Shown here: in pieces, positions 34,942 through 47,259 of the stretch
Layout of the letters: each line of letters begins with the position of its first letter
How positions within the stretch are numbered: the first letter of the stretch is position 1
From: Carallia brachiata
Taxonomy: Eukaryota > Streptophyta > Magnoliopsida > Malpighiales > Rhizophoraceae
Direction: 5' to 3'
Length of the DNA stretch: 64,000 nucleotides
NCBI GenBank assembly: GCA_021464245.1
Contig: JADCRB010000024.1
Span: 312,181 to 376,180, forward strand
Notes under the pieces: generated by a model
Databases searched by the model: none
What the model saw: only the letters and a program-made list of their open reading frames with translations
Told to the model about the DNA's origin: nothing
Position numbers and translations under genes: made by a program

Positions 34942-36383
34942 CTAGGACCTCTTAATCATGCTCCAAGAACGTGCCAACCTGAAAGTCTGACTACCTCCAT
35001 GCACACTTGTTTCTGCCTTTACAGTATTATGCTCATATGGCTTCCTGCATCCTGGACAGCGTCCATCATCCTCAAGAATTCTCTTGTGGCAGAAAAGGCA
35101 AAGCCGGAACCCACACAAACAGGGCAAAAAACTGGTGTCGGTGATATCCAAATCCTCGCAACATATAGGGCATGAAGATGGCACATTCACGGCACTGGAA
35201 CGAGGCCGTGACAGCCCTCCCTGTCCACAATTCCGATCTGCATTGGGCAAGCTCCGCTGCTTTGACAAATTAGGCAGGCTTTGCGGACGGGATTCATCAT
35301 CCGGCCTCCACGCCCGGCTATTCCCAGAGGCTAATCTTAGTGGTGCGGCCCTCTGATGCTCCTTCACATCCTCAAAAGCAGACGCTGCCAAATTACTTGA
35401 ACTAGAATCCACTTGCACAATATGCTGATGCTCTGGAGAGGACTCTGATTCCAAACAAGGATTATATTGTCGATTTTCTTGCTTGTTTTCATCATTGGCA
35501 GCTAAAGCATCAGCCACAGCTTCCCAATTGTCCAAGCAGCTATCGTCACCTACTTCTTCCTCCTCTGTGATGCTTCCAGAGCAACAAAAACCACTGCTGC
35601 TGCCACTGCTACTCCTGCTGCTGGATCCAGAAAAACTGGTCCCTGCATCACTGCCACAAAGACGCTACTGCCGGTGGGACTGTTGGACGGGAATCCAAAT
35701 CAAAGTCAGGATGCGTTGATCGATTCTCGTTCTCATTCTCCTCCTCACACACCCTCCGCCTCATTTCTAAATTCCCAAGCAAGTTCTTTCTCTCATTCTT
35801 GCAAGGTGGCAGTGACGACACATGCGGGCCATTCAGCTCCTCTTTACAGCCCCTCTTCTTGACTGCACCTGATAAAAAAAATCCACCGTGCATCCTTTCA
35901 AACCACACACCCCATTCCAAACCACAAATCGCAAATCGCAAAAACTTCAAAATCATAGATAGATAGATATATCCTATTTAGAATATACAGGGCGAGAAAG
36001 AAAGATCATCAGGGGCGCACCTTGAGAAAGCCATTGCGCTCGACGAGCATCGAGCTTGCACTGCTTCAATTTGGCAGACCTATTGGTCTAAACCCCCCCC
36101 CCCCACCCAAAACAAAAACCAAATCAATCCACAGCCGAAGCCAAAAAAAAAAACCCCGAAAGAAGAAGGAAAAAGAAATGCACATAAGAATCAAGAAACA
36201 TAATTTTCACAAAAAAAACCACAAATTTTCCAAAGAAAGTGCCAAGAACGACATTGAAGATTGATAGACAGATAAAGAAAGAAAGAAGGAAACAGAGGAT
36301 TGATAAAATACCCTCTTCTTTTTGCCCAAATCCCTGGCGGCAGAAGGAATAGTGGCGCTCGGGGCGATCGAATCGGAAACCAT
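34942..36383 (-). CDS. RING/U-box (CNOT4-like) protein, with frame breaks
   Basis: Likely E3 ubiquitin ligase. Exons on the minus strand: 36383-36312, 36087-36021 and 35868-34942. The start MVSDSIAPSATIPS is favoured over an upstream ATG (36428) because homologues begin there. Exon 2 encodes NRSAKLKQCKLDARRAQWLS, a conserved basic motif. The C-terminal half carries a C4C4-like RING: CPICCEDLDITDTSFLPC, CGFRLCLFCH and CPGCRKPY, as in CNOT4-type fingers. In exon 3 the frame changes twice within about 25 bases (near 35683-35687, one A missing before NSPTGSSV; near 35659-35664, one C missing before LCGSDAGTSFSG), in a serine-rich linker. Read straight through, a stop follows VASLWQ. Probably the counterpart of At3g48070, which lies beside EDS1 in Arabidopsis. 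Substrate unknown. Confidence 0.88.
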
Positions 36384-37999
36384 GGCTGCTCCTCCACAAA
36401 TTCGGTCGAGAGTTTCAAGAACAATCACTCTCTCTCCTCAAAAACCCTAATTTTCTTGGAACTGAGAGATTTCTGGGCGGATAGAGGATTTCTAGAGAGA
36501 GAGAAAAAAAACGGTGTTTTCTTTTTTATTTTGAAGAGAGAGAAAGAGAATGGATAACGGAAACTCTTCTGCTTCGCTCGCTCGCTCGCCCTCTCGGTTG
36601 TTGTTATTTATTATTATTGCCTGTTTTGATTTTAGACCCCTCTGCTCGAGAGAGCCGTTTCGTAATTTATATAGAGATCAATTTCCCGAATTACCTTACT
36701 TTTTACTCAATTTGCGGAGGATACCTATTTAGTGGGAACGGATTTGGATGAAGTGTAGGGGGAGAATTGTATGAATCGGGAAAATTTTGGTTTGTGGGAT
36801 TTATTTGGACTGAAAAGGCCGAAAATATGCTCGTGCGGGTTCTTTTTTCTTTTTTTTTTTTTTTAATTCTTCTTTGTTAACTTTTTATTTGTTTACTTTT
36901 TGGTCCAGCTTCCTGAGCTCTCGGAGTTTGTATTTTTCAAAAGTTAGTATTAGATTATCTTAGTTTATTTGACATCAAAATTGTGAGTTTTTTTTTAGTA
37001 AGTTTATAGAGAATTATTCTTATTTATTTAATTTTTTTAACTAAAAAACACCTTTTTTTTTTGTTTGGATTGATTAGATAGTTATATATTTATGGTTAAA
37101 CGTACGATCATACTCTTTAAAAGGTCCCAAAAAATTTTGTGTCGCAGTGCAGAAGGTCCCAAAAATAAAATCTTGAAATCAATAAATTATAAAAAAAAAA
37201 TTACAAACCCCACTCGGTTCCTTTTATTTTTACTTAATTGTTATTAGTCTTTTGTATTATAAACTTGCTAAACTGTTTGGCACATACAACATCATAAATT
37301 GTTGGCAGCAATTGCCACCTATTGTGGCCATTTAATTTAACACGAACCCAATGACAAAAACTTAAGGAATTTAACATTGCGAATCGAAATCGATTCTTCT
37401 GCCATGCATCATAAAATTTAAGGGGGAGGGGGATTAATGGATTATGTTATACGATAATGGCATTGGTCACTTCTCGAGTACCTAAATGTAGGTATTGGTA
37501 TGAAATAATAATGGTTTTTACATAGAAACGAGGGGGAAAATGTTTTAAAAGAGACCTTTTTTTTTTTTACTGTATTTGAAGAGTATCATAATTCATACAT
37601 TTACAGAAGAAGGGAGTTTAAAAGGAGATGAAATTTGAACTCTCAATCTTCCACTTAAGTCTAACGCTTAGTAGACAGTTAGTTACACGTATTAGTTGAA
37701 GATAATTTTGAGTCATGAGAATTTTAATATATAGAAACATTTATTTGCCTTAAAATTGGACTCGGATGAGACACACCAAAAACGTGATCATAAACAATAA
37801 TAAGTAGAAGTAGAAATATATTGAATTTGACACACAGTATATTGAAATATTTGAAGCATACACTTAACGCAAACAAATAAATAAATTTTGGAAAAGAAAA
37901 ACAAGTGAAAAAAATGATGCAGCCTTGCACCACAACTCTGACATTGCATAGCGCTGTACAATATGTAATACAACCAGCGAGATATATAATTTTTTAATG

Positions 38000-38457
38000 T
38001 TAAATATTTGTATTTTTTTATATAAATTTTAAATTTTTTTGACATTTCATTTAAATATTAAATTTTTTAATTCCTTATCAAATCAATCCTTTTATTTATA
38101 AAAAGTGGTTAATACATTAATAAATGAGTTTAACTTACTAAAAATTATTAAAAAAAGTCAAATAAATAAATTAAATATTTTTTTATCAATAAATATACAC
38201 ATAAAATATTTTTTAATTAAAAAATATACGAATTAAATATGTAAAATGCATACTTTTTTATAGAAAAATTTTTTAATTAGTGTATTTAATATTTTTTCAA
38301 ATAATTTTTGTAAGGTCAAAATTATTTTGTTAATAAATTAATCACTTTTCCTTAACAAATATATTAATTTAATAAAAAAATTAAAAAAATTAAAAGCCAA
38401 ATGAAATGTCAAAAAAATTTAAAACTCACATACAAAAAAAATATAAAAATTTAAGAT
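38000..38457. mobile_element. AT-rich foldback MITE, copy A
   Basis: Left arm TTTTAAATTTTTTTGACATTTCATTT is mirrored at the right end as AAATGAAATGTCAAAAAAATTTAAAA, giving arms of 50 bp or more. The interior (for example TTTGTAAGGTCAAAATTATTTT) matches copy B at 44687-45162 along its length, so both are members of one family. Confidence 0.7.
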
Positions 38458-38765
38458 TTTAAAATTACATATCCCTTACAACCAGCATACATGGGAGGAT
38501 TACGTGCAAACGATGGTAAAGTAGATATTTCTGTTAGCTCAAATGCTCAAAACTTCTCGAGTTTTACAAAGGGTTAATTAATTAAAAATAATAATAAGTT
38601 AATAAGAATAAATTAAAGCCAAGTAAACGACAGAAAGCTTCTTTTTTAACAGTACAGAAATGAGAAAACTGCTTTTAGAAAAGACAAAAATTGAAAAAGT
38701 GCCAAAGTGGCAACATGTGGCAGTAAAACCAAATGTTTTTGTTTGGTCCTAATTAAAACCAAACT

Positions 38766-39060
38766 TTAAGACGCTCGAAGGCTTCCTGAGCCTCGACTGT
38801 ATCTGAAACTGTCGTTCTTCAGCATGTCAGTAAGTGGTTTACTCAGCATTACATAGTTATGGATGAATTTATGATAGTATCCAGTCAATCCGAGGAATTC
38901 CTGCAATCCTTTAACCCACGTTGGAACTGGCGAAGAGCACATAGTGACAACCTTGGAAGGATGAGTAGATTCCTGAGCATCGGAAATTATATGTCCAAGA
39001 TACTCGATTTGTCTCTGCCCAAACGAACACATTAACGTCACAAAACTGTATGCGCCCAAA
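38766..39060 (-). mobile_element. Ty3/gypsy retrotransposon reverse-transcriptase fragment
   Basis: The minus-strand frame encodes CSFGQRQIEYLGHIIS, WVKGLQEFLGLTGYYHKFI and YVMLSKPLTDML. This is the conserved stretch between the end of the reverse-transcriptase palm and the connection/RNase H domain of gypsy elements. Only about 90 residues survive, without the YVDD motif, integrase or LTRs. A poly-T tract abuts its 5' side. It is a dead relic. Confidence 0.85.
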
Positions 39061-39655
39061 AGAAAAAAAAAAAAAAAGAAGAATTGTTGAGCCCAATCCA
39101 GCATTCAGCTAAGATAGAGGCATGCAGGCCCATGATTTCATCCTGAGAGCCACCCACTTCGGTCCACCATATTCGGCTCTCTTAGTTCTATTGTCCCGGA
39201 GACTTGCATTTTCTACATTTGGTTATTACATTTAGAGAATTATTAAAAGTCGAATAATTCACATATTTCAATGAAGTTTCCTAACCAATTTTAGTACTGG
39301 ATCACGTCGCACTTTTTGGCGGTCGAGACTATATGTCTTTAGAGCGTAGTTTTAGATCTATACAGACTCATTATATTCAAACCAATAAATACAATTATAT
39401 ACAAATAAAATATAACTTCATTAAAAAGAACGTGAAATAATAAAATTAAAACTTAAAAAATTAAAAAAACTTAGATGAGATGAAAATAGGAAAAAGAACA
39501 CAATGTCAATTAGTTTTCCCTTTATAAAATAAGTGAATCTAAATTATCTATATTCTAATCAGTTTTGCCCTTTTTACTATGCTGTAACTCGGACCGATAG
39601 GAGATTTAGAATGATACAAGACTGGTACCTTTGTCTTTTATTCTCCCCCCCGGCC

Positions 39656-39659
<4 letters not shown>

Positions 39660-39697
<38 letters not shown>
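39660..39697. repeat. (AG)n microsatellite
   Basis: Nineteen or so uninterrupted GA/AG dinucleotides. Confidence 0.95.
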
Positions 39698-39698
<1 letters not shown>

Positions 39699-40445
39699 TG
39701 CCTAATGGGCAAGGCGTACATTTGTATTAGTTTTTTGTCCAACCATAGATTAGCTACACACCTCCTCAAAAACAATCGATTAGCTACATAACAAGATTAA
39801 ATGTCTTATGATTTACAATCCATCCAGTTTAGTGAATATTTTGCAAACCACAGTTACTAATATTTTGTGATTGATTGTTAAATTTTGTAGATGATAAAAC
39901 CGATATTTTATAAGGTAATTTCTTCTAATATATTGTCAAAAAATTAGTATTTTTGATTACAAATTGTTGTGTGTGTCATTTTTTTTAAGTACGAATGTAT
40001 ACAATTTTTCCACCAAATAGCGAGGCGATTTATTATTTGAAGTACCATTGTATACAAATTTTCCTTTGTTCTGTTGGATCTTCAAGGGAACATAAATGTT
40101 GCAATTTTAATTGCTTACAATTGCTACTATGCCGTTTGTTCAATGTTTGGAGCGAAATTCAAAAGACCTGGGCATTGCCAACTTTGGAGCAATAAACAAG
40201 GCAACGCCAACATTTGCCATGGTTTTTGGGGTTACTCTTCTTTGCCAGCTTTCTCAACTTTTAAGGTTATTTTTTGTTCATGATATGAATACCTCTGTGT
40301 CCAGCAGATTTCCTGAAAAGGGAAGAGAAGCCGTACAAGCCTCCAAGTGCATGGATTTGATATAGGAATGGTGGTTTAAGGTGCATAAGGTCATTCTTTA
40401 CGTAAAGAGAAAAGAGGTTGGGAGACTTATGTACATCAAAATTTA

Positions 40446-40832
40446 TCCTTTGTTTGGGAAAAAAAATAAGAGGAGAGTAACCTAAGAGAGATGAAAGTGA
40501 GATGAATGAATGTTGAAAGAAATGTGTAATTTGAGGAAAAAAAGTTAAAAATATTTTGCTTGGGAATAGGTGAAAAGTGAGAAGAAAAAAGTATATATTA
40601 TATTACCAATTATAACCTTGAAAAGTAATATTAAAAAAATTAAACTAAAAATTATTATAGTAATTTAACAAAAAAAAAAAAAGTCGGAGGCCGCTGGCAA
40701 ATCTGTGGGTTTGCACTCAACTATTTTGTCTTATATGTTCCTTCCATTTTCCTAAGCTGCAATTTTCTAATTCCACTTTCATTCCTTTCTTCTTAAAGGA
40801 ATTCCCCTAAAAATGGGTTCCCAAACAGAAGA
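40446..40832. mobile_element. Harbinger-type MITE, about 390 bp
   Basis: Terminal inverted repeats TCCTTTGTTTGGGAA (left) and TCTTCTGTTTGGGAA (right, opposite strand) are flanked by TTA on both sides, matching PIF/Harbinger target-site duplications. The interior is AT-rich and non-coding. Confidence 0.6.
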
Positions 40833-41779
40833 TTAGTCGTTTTCTCTTTTCTTTTTTCTCTACACGCTTATTCCTGACATTGCTACAGGTGTCTATTTGC
40901 AAAGTCATGAAACCAGATGGACAATTTTGACATGAGAGTTGAACAAGTACAACTGGTTTTGCTTCTTCATTCTATAGTCACTGGGAACCTGCCTGACCAA
41001 CAGTTTTCCCCTTCCAGAATAAGATTCCAAGGATAAGCACAAACGAGGAGGATGGGGACCATTTTTAGCATCTATTTTATCGTGTTATTCTCTTAGTACC
41101 AAAGATTTCTAATATTTGCTGGTGTTTAAGTAGGGTAGGTGGCCATTATTCCTTTCAGAGGACACTCTGCAGAAATCCTCTACCTCCTTCTAGATCAATT
41201 GCGATGGCAGAAAATGCCCTGAAAATCTTGTTTCCGATGGTGGTTCTCCTTTAGCGTGTATTGCAATTTCTGACATACATATGAAGCTGAAATTTTATTT
41301 TTCCCCCTTTTGTAATTAGAGGTCCAAAGAACATAATAGTAGAAAGGGTTGTATCTGGCTTGTAATTTTCATTTGCACCAAAATGACACAAGTCAACATA
41401 CTTTCTGAAGCTGGGAAGATGATCTAGCTGAACAAGTGCAACTAACTTGATTCTGACTGAAACACCAAAACTCAAGCTGTCAATAAATTCTCCTTTGCTC
41501 ATGTATGATTCATGGTTAACACATCAACATGGTGCATTTTTTCATGACTTCAGTTATACTATGGTCAAATCATGCTGAAGCTCATGCAGGTGTTTTGATG
41601 TGACTTTCCCTTTGGTAAAAAAATCAAGTTCCCCATTCTTAAATCTTCTGTTCCCATTCTGGTTACTGTTGGTTTGATGAGGGATGAAAGGGAAAGCATT
41701 GTAGCTGAAATTGAGGCATTAGAGCTGCAACTTTGCAGCAGAGCATGGTTTTGAAAGAAAACAGAAAAATTGCAGAGAA

Positions 41780-42060
41780 AGTGATGCATAGAAGGTTAGA
41801 AGAACTTGCTTACAGCAAGGAGATGATGCAAATTCATCTGATTTTCATTGATCATAAAGCCTCTTTATATAGAAATGAGTTTAACATTCAAATTCAAATA
41901 CAAATTTCAAAAAATTAGCTGTTAATGTAGCTGTTATAGCTGACAGATTTTGTAACATTCAAAAGTTGACAGAAAATGCCAAAGTAACAGCACTAATTCT
42001 CAACAGTTACAATATTCCTTGGAGCATCATTTGGAGCTGCATGGGGAGTCAAAGTTCTGC
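41780..42060 (-). mobile_element. LTR-like fragment related to 8.0-8.5 kb
   Basis: Read on the minus strand: TATAACAGC, TTTGTATTTGAATTTG, CTATATAAAGAGGC, TATGATCAATGAAA. This is the same order as the plus-strand fragment at 8000-8480, including a TATA-type motif. It is probably another solo LTR of the same family; ends are not defined. Confidence 0.35.
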
Positions 42061-44686
42061 ACTTTTGAACCAATGGGGGAGAGAAGCAAGGTAGCCTTGT
42101 TTCTCTCTGAATCCTGTTTTAAAAGTTATGAAATATATTTATGGGTCACTATGCTGCTGTAACCTTCTTACTAATTGCGAGTTTGCCAAACGCACTAAAC
42201 TATCCTTTCAGCAACAGGTTCAAATTGGTATGCAAAGAACTCTCTCTGGAATGTTGGAAGAAAGTGCTTGCTCCTAAAGACTCATTACTCGAATTTTAGT
42301 TGCTCAACAGTGAACACTGGTCTGATGGGCACATGTAGAGTTCACAATTCCCAACTCAACTACATATAGTGAACAATGATTTATTTTGTTGGAACCCAAT
42401 ACTGGATACCAGCAGAAATATGTTTAATCAATTAATGGTTGTTGACAACCACTCATAGTTAATTTAGTGGTAAAACATTCGGATTTAGCTTAAGGAATTC
42501 CTACTAAAATAAAAAAAGAAAAAAAGAAAACAAAAGATTGGCTATAGACTAATGATGGACCACTAGCATTACTCAAATCGGAACAGCGAGGCTATTAAAA
42601 GAAGATGGAGAAGTGGTGTCTTTATCACTTTACATGCTTTCAGCATTCTTTCATTTATTCAGCGAACATGATTAGGAAGATGACGACAAATAAAGAAAGC
42701 CTTTTACTGTAAACATCGTCCGGGAAACTTTTGTTTTAGAGAAATTGAGGCATAATGGAAAAGTTGACACGAAAGTCCACTTTGTGCCTGATTAGTGCTT
42801 TGCTGCGGCTGCTTTTAATCCAAAACAAACTTGGCGAAAATGGTCGATGAAACCGACTGCAAGTCTACGATACCGGTTTATACATAAAGCTTCTAGACGC
42901 CATGAAATTCCTTTTTGAGAAGAAATTGAAGTGAACACCGGGAATCACGCAAAGCGTTTACCCAACAAAATCAATTGGACCACTCGGAAGTTGCATGGAA
43001 AGTCTTGAGGTTAATCATGACCACAATTAAAACGTGGTGGCAATTACTAAAAGAGGTGAGAGAGGTTCCCCTTGATAATTTGACAAGTTCATGGCTCAGT
43101 AAATTATCATCAGGCCGCCATTATATGCGTACTCCCATTTGATTGAATTGAATGGATTTCCACTTTAATGGAGTGTTGATTGAATACGTGAGCATTTCCC
43201 TCTACATTCGATGGGAATAACAGGCACTTTATAATACTTGTTATAGGTTCATACAGTCAAATATCATATGTCTGTCTAAGTTACACCAATATGAGCTTTT
43301 AGCATGATGATAGACTCTTAATTTTAACAATTAGTATCAAAACAAAATTATTGATTTCGAGATTTTCCTTTAGACCATCATAGAATTAACAGCACAATTT
43401 ATGACATTGGGCTCTTGATCCTAAATTTCGAAGTCTGTTTATTGTTTTTTGTCAATAATGTTTTGTTGGTAGTCACAAGTTAGTATCTTTTTTCACATAG
43501 AAGTCGTGTAAATTTTTTTTTTGTTAATAATATTTTGTTTTTGGTATTAGTAAATAATATTTTGTAGTGGGATGAAAAGATTGAGAGATTATGTTTCTTT
43601 TGGTGGCAAAGTCAGAGGTCATATTAAACGAGAATATTTTTACCAAATGACCAAATCAATCTCCTAGATTGATTTTTTTTAAAGGAATCAATCGGTGAAT
43701 GCAACAAGCAAATAGAGAGGGTGAGAGAAGCCAAGAGTGGAGAGGAGAAAGAGAGTAAGGCTAAAGACAATAGTATTTAGTAATATCTCTTGTGTTTGTT
43801 AGTGTAGTTTTCATATAGTCTATTAAAGTGTGAAATAGGTGTGCATGACATTTGAGTTTAAGTAATAAACACGGGATTTGCGGTTACATTCTTACTTAGT
43901 GACAATGGTTTTCTTTCTGTAGACGTAATGAAAATTCGTTGAACCATGTAAATCTTTATGTATGCATGTTTATCTTCCATTCTGTTAATTATGTTTGTGC
44001 TTGTTGTAATTAGATCATGTTTCTGTAGGCGTGTAGAATTTGAAAAATCTAGGTAGTCACAAGTTGGTGTCTGTCTTCATTTCCATCCTGTTAATATGGA
44101 ATGGAACAGTCGTTTATTGCCACAGGCCTAATTCTTCCCACTTGCATCACTAATAATGGCCGTCGTGGATGATTTCCTTTGCCACTAAGAAAACCGCCTT
44201 TTGTTACATACAAATTCAGCTTTGATTCATAGAATATCAAAAGCAAAAGCACCAAAAACAAAAACGAAAAGGCCAAGTCCATAGAAAAGAATCAAAAGAC
44301 CATCCAAAACAAGATTCATTAGTCGACAATGGACAATCTGTCTTTCAAAGAGAGCTGTGCTTGCTTCATGCCATTTATTACCATGTTAGCGAAAATGGGC
44401 ATCAGAAATCACGATTTAATCAACATTATCATTCATTGGCCTGAAAATAACTTAAAAACATGACAAAATACAAAAGTGGGTAATGCATCAGTATGCCTCC
44501 TTATCTCTAACTTTATTTTGCTCAACTTAACAAGTCAAAAAGGGCAGGAAATATCCAAGTGATGGTGGCGCAAGGGGGAAGCTGGAGCCCCACCAAACTT
44601 ATCCTGGATTTTATCTTCCCAAGACACACACTCCACCATCTAAGGTGATTATGCGAAAGGAAAAATCTTGGAATTATGCTAGGAGT

Positions 44687-45162
44687 ATGTATAAATTAAG
44701 TTTTAATTTTTTTTTATATTTAAATTTTAAATTTTTTGGATATTTTATTTGAATTTTAAATTTTTTTATTTCTTACTACATCACCTTTTACTTACAAAAA
44801 ATGATCAATTTGTTATAAATGAGTTTAAATTAATACAAATTATTAAAAAAATATCAAATATATTAGATAAATATTTTTTATTAACAAAATATGTACATTA
44901 AATATTGTTTTAATCAACAAATATATGAATTAAATAAATAATATGCATACTATTTGATAAAAAAATGTTTAATTCATATATTTAACTTTTTTCAAATAAT
45001 TTTTTGTAAGGTCAAAATTATTTTTTTATAGATTGGTCACTTTTTGTCAATATAGGGACTGATTTGGAAGAAAATTAAAAATTTTAAAATTTAAATGAAA
45101 TATTAAAAAGATTTAAAACTCAAATATAAAAAAATTAAAAATCTAGAACTTAATTTATACAT
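44687..45162. mobile_element. AT-rich foldback MITE, copy B
   Basis: The ends ATGTATAAATTAAG (left) and CTTAATTTATACAT (right) are perfect inverted repeats, followed inward by imperfect arms that parallel copy A. The internal TTTTTTGTAAGGTCAAAATTATTTTT is shared with copy A at about 38307-38330. Confidence 0.75.
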
Positions 45163-45474
45163 ATTTCATTATACTAGTATCTCATTTAAAAAAAAAGTAA
45201 ATACATAATTTATTTAAAAATAATATAGGATTAGCAATCAAAAGTATCTCCACTCTCTTTTCTTCTCTTTCCTTTCTCTTTCAATGGTCGAAAAGCGAAT
45301 ATGCTATTTGCCTCGCATGGTCGACAGCCATCCTTCTCTTTTACCAATTTCATTACGCTGTATTAAAACAATGCCATTTATTGATGACAACCTTGAGATG
45401 GCATTTTTTTTTTCTTTAATTGCAAAAATAAAATCCAGATTAAAAAAAGGCTGTCTTGGTTTTGTTCTGAGAAA

Positions 45475-45496
45475 TATATATATATATATATATATT
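45475..45496. repeat. (AT)n microsatellite
   Basis: About ten AT dinucleotides. Confidence 0.9.
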
Positions 45497-47259
45497 TGGT
45501 ACATATAAAAAATTTTAAATCGCCAGTAGGCATAAGTATATTCTAATCGACACTACCTGTGCAACAGCAGGTAACAAAATTTTTATTATAAATCATGTAC
45601 ATATAATGTCCAATCGAATGCCATGCTCGTTTGTATCTTAACGATAGGTTTTGTACTTAATTAGTTATCGTGTTCTTTTTTTTTTAAGGACAAGTTGAAC
45701 AAAACAAAATCGCGTTGAACATATTCAACCGACTTAAATTAAATTAAATAAGTCAAGGGATTGGATGAGATAACATTATTTTTGCGAAAATTCCTACCCC
45801 ACTTTCATCAACTATACCTGTTAAATAATTAATCTAAAACAGAGCTCGAAGCAAAATTAAATTTTAATCCTATCCGTAAAAATCTTCCAGATTTGATAAA
45901 CCCCAACACCACGTAAACGAACAACTTGCATACTAATTAATGCATTGGAAATCGAACCAAACACGATCAACTAGGGCCTAGGGGGAATATATTATGGACC
46001 CCCTTTTTTTCGTTTTCCCGATAATCAATTCCAGTAAAGTTGTATAAACATACGATTTAAGTAAATAGACGGTGTCCAATTTATATTTTGTATAATAAAA
46101 AATATATTTTATACAACTGTAATAATAAAAAATAATAAAAAATTATTATTATTATTTTTTATTTATATTTTTTAATTATAATTATATAAAATATATATAT
46201 TGTTTCACAAATCAAGTATCGTGTAGATATCATTTACCTATCGGTCCATGTAACAGCACTCAATCAATTCTGACTGAACAACCAACTTTGAGTTCTTTTT
46301 TTAAAATTTTTAATAATTCAAAGAATAATATTGTATCAAAACTTATCATTAGTAAAGCGTTCACATCCTTCCTGTAGCTAAAAAAGAAAAGGAGTTTACA
46401 TCCTTCTTGGTTTTTAAGAGACACTGGTATGTTTGGTAATGCAATTAAAGGTGCGTAGAGGTAGCTAAAAGTTGGTTTACGGACAAACGTAAGTAAAATA
46501 TTATTTACCAATGAATTAAAGCTCCACAAGTAAGTTTATGCCACTTTACAGTCATTGAAACTAAAACTTAAATTATAATAGGAGAGCCAGACTTAATCAT
46601 TATTAAACTATAAGCTATTAGTTATGGTGGTAAAATCGAAGGATTTAGATAATTGAGAAAAACAATGAAATTTAAATTCGAACTAACCATTTTAGATAAG
46701 AAAAAGATCGGTGGTCGGAGAGTTTGCGTTTGAAAGAATTTTTTAAATTTTAATTGTTTAGATTTATTGTGTAACTATATGAATTATAAATATAATAAAA
46801 AAAATAATAATTTGTTTTTTTCACTTTTATTATATTTATAATTCATGCAATTGTACAATAAGTCTAATGAATTGTAATTCAAAAATTCTTTCGATAAATT
46901 TTCTTCGATCATTAAACACTACTCTTTTAGATAATTTTAGATAATGTCAGATTTAATTGGTTGATTAACACTCCTGCCATGCGCTAATCCCCGCCCTTGT
47001 CCAGTTGGACTTGTTCATATCAACCCCGTCAATTTGTTATTATTTTTAAAAAAAAAATTCTGTTTAAAAATTAGAATTATATATATTATCACAAATTGCA
47101 CGGCGTCCCCAGATTCCTCCAATTACAGTCAGGAACCACTGAAAAGGAAAGCAACAACTCAACAAGCGGACATAAAAAAGAATCACGTCTCTGTTTCTCT
47201 CGTCTATCTTTCTCCTCTCTGTTTTTCTCTCTCTCTCTCGCCGCTGTTATTCATGATGG

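Larger units (their letters stand above)
36384..47259. other. Transposon-rich gene-poor spacer, about 11 kb
   Basis: Contains the RING gene promoter and 5' UTR side (36384-36750), two AT-rich foldback elements, a gypsy reverse-transcriptase fragment, a Harbinger-type MITE, an LTR-like fragment and several microsatellites, all listed separately. The rest (for example 42100-44680 and 45200-46980) shows nothing I can support as a gene. Confidence 0.5.
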
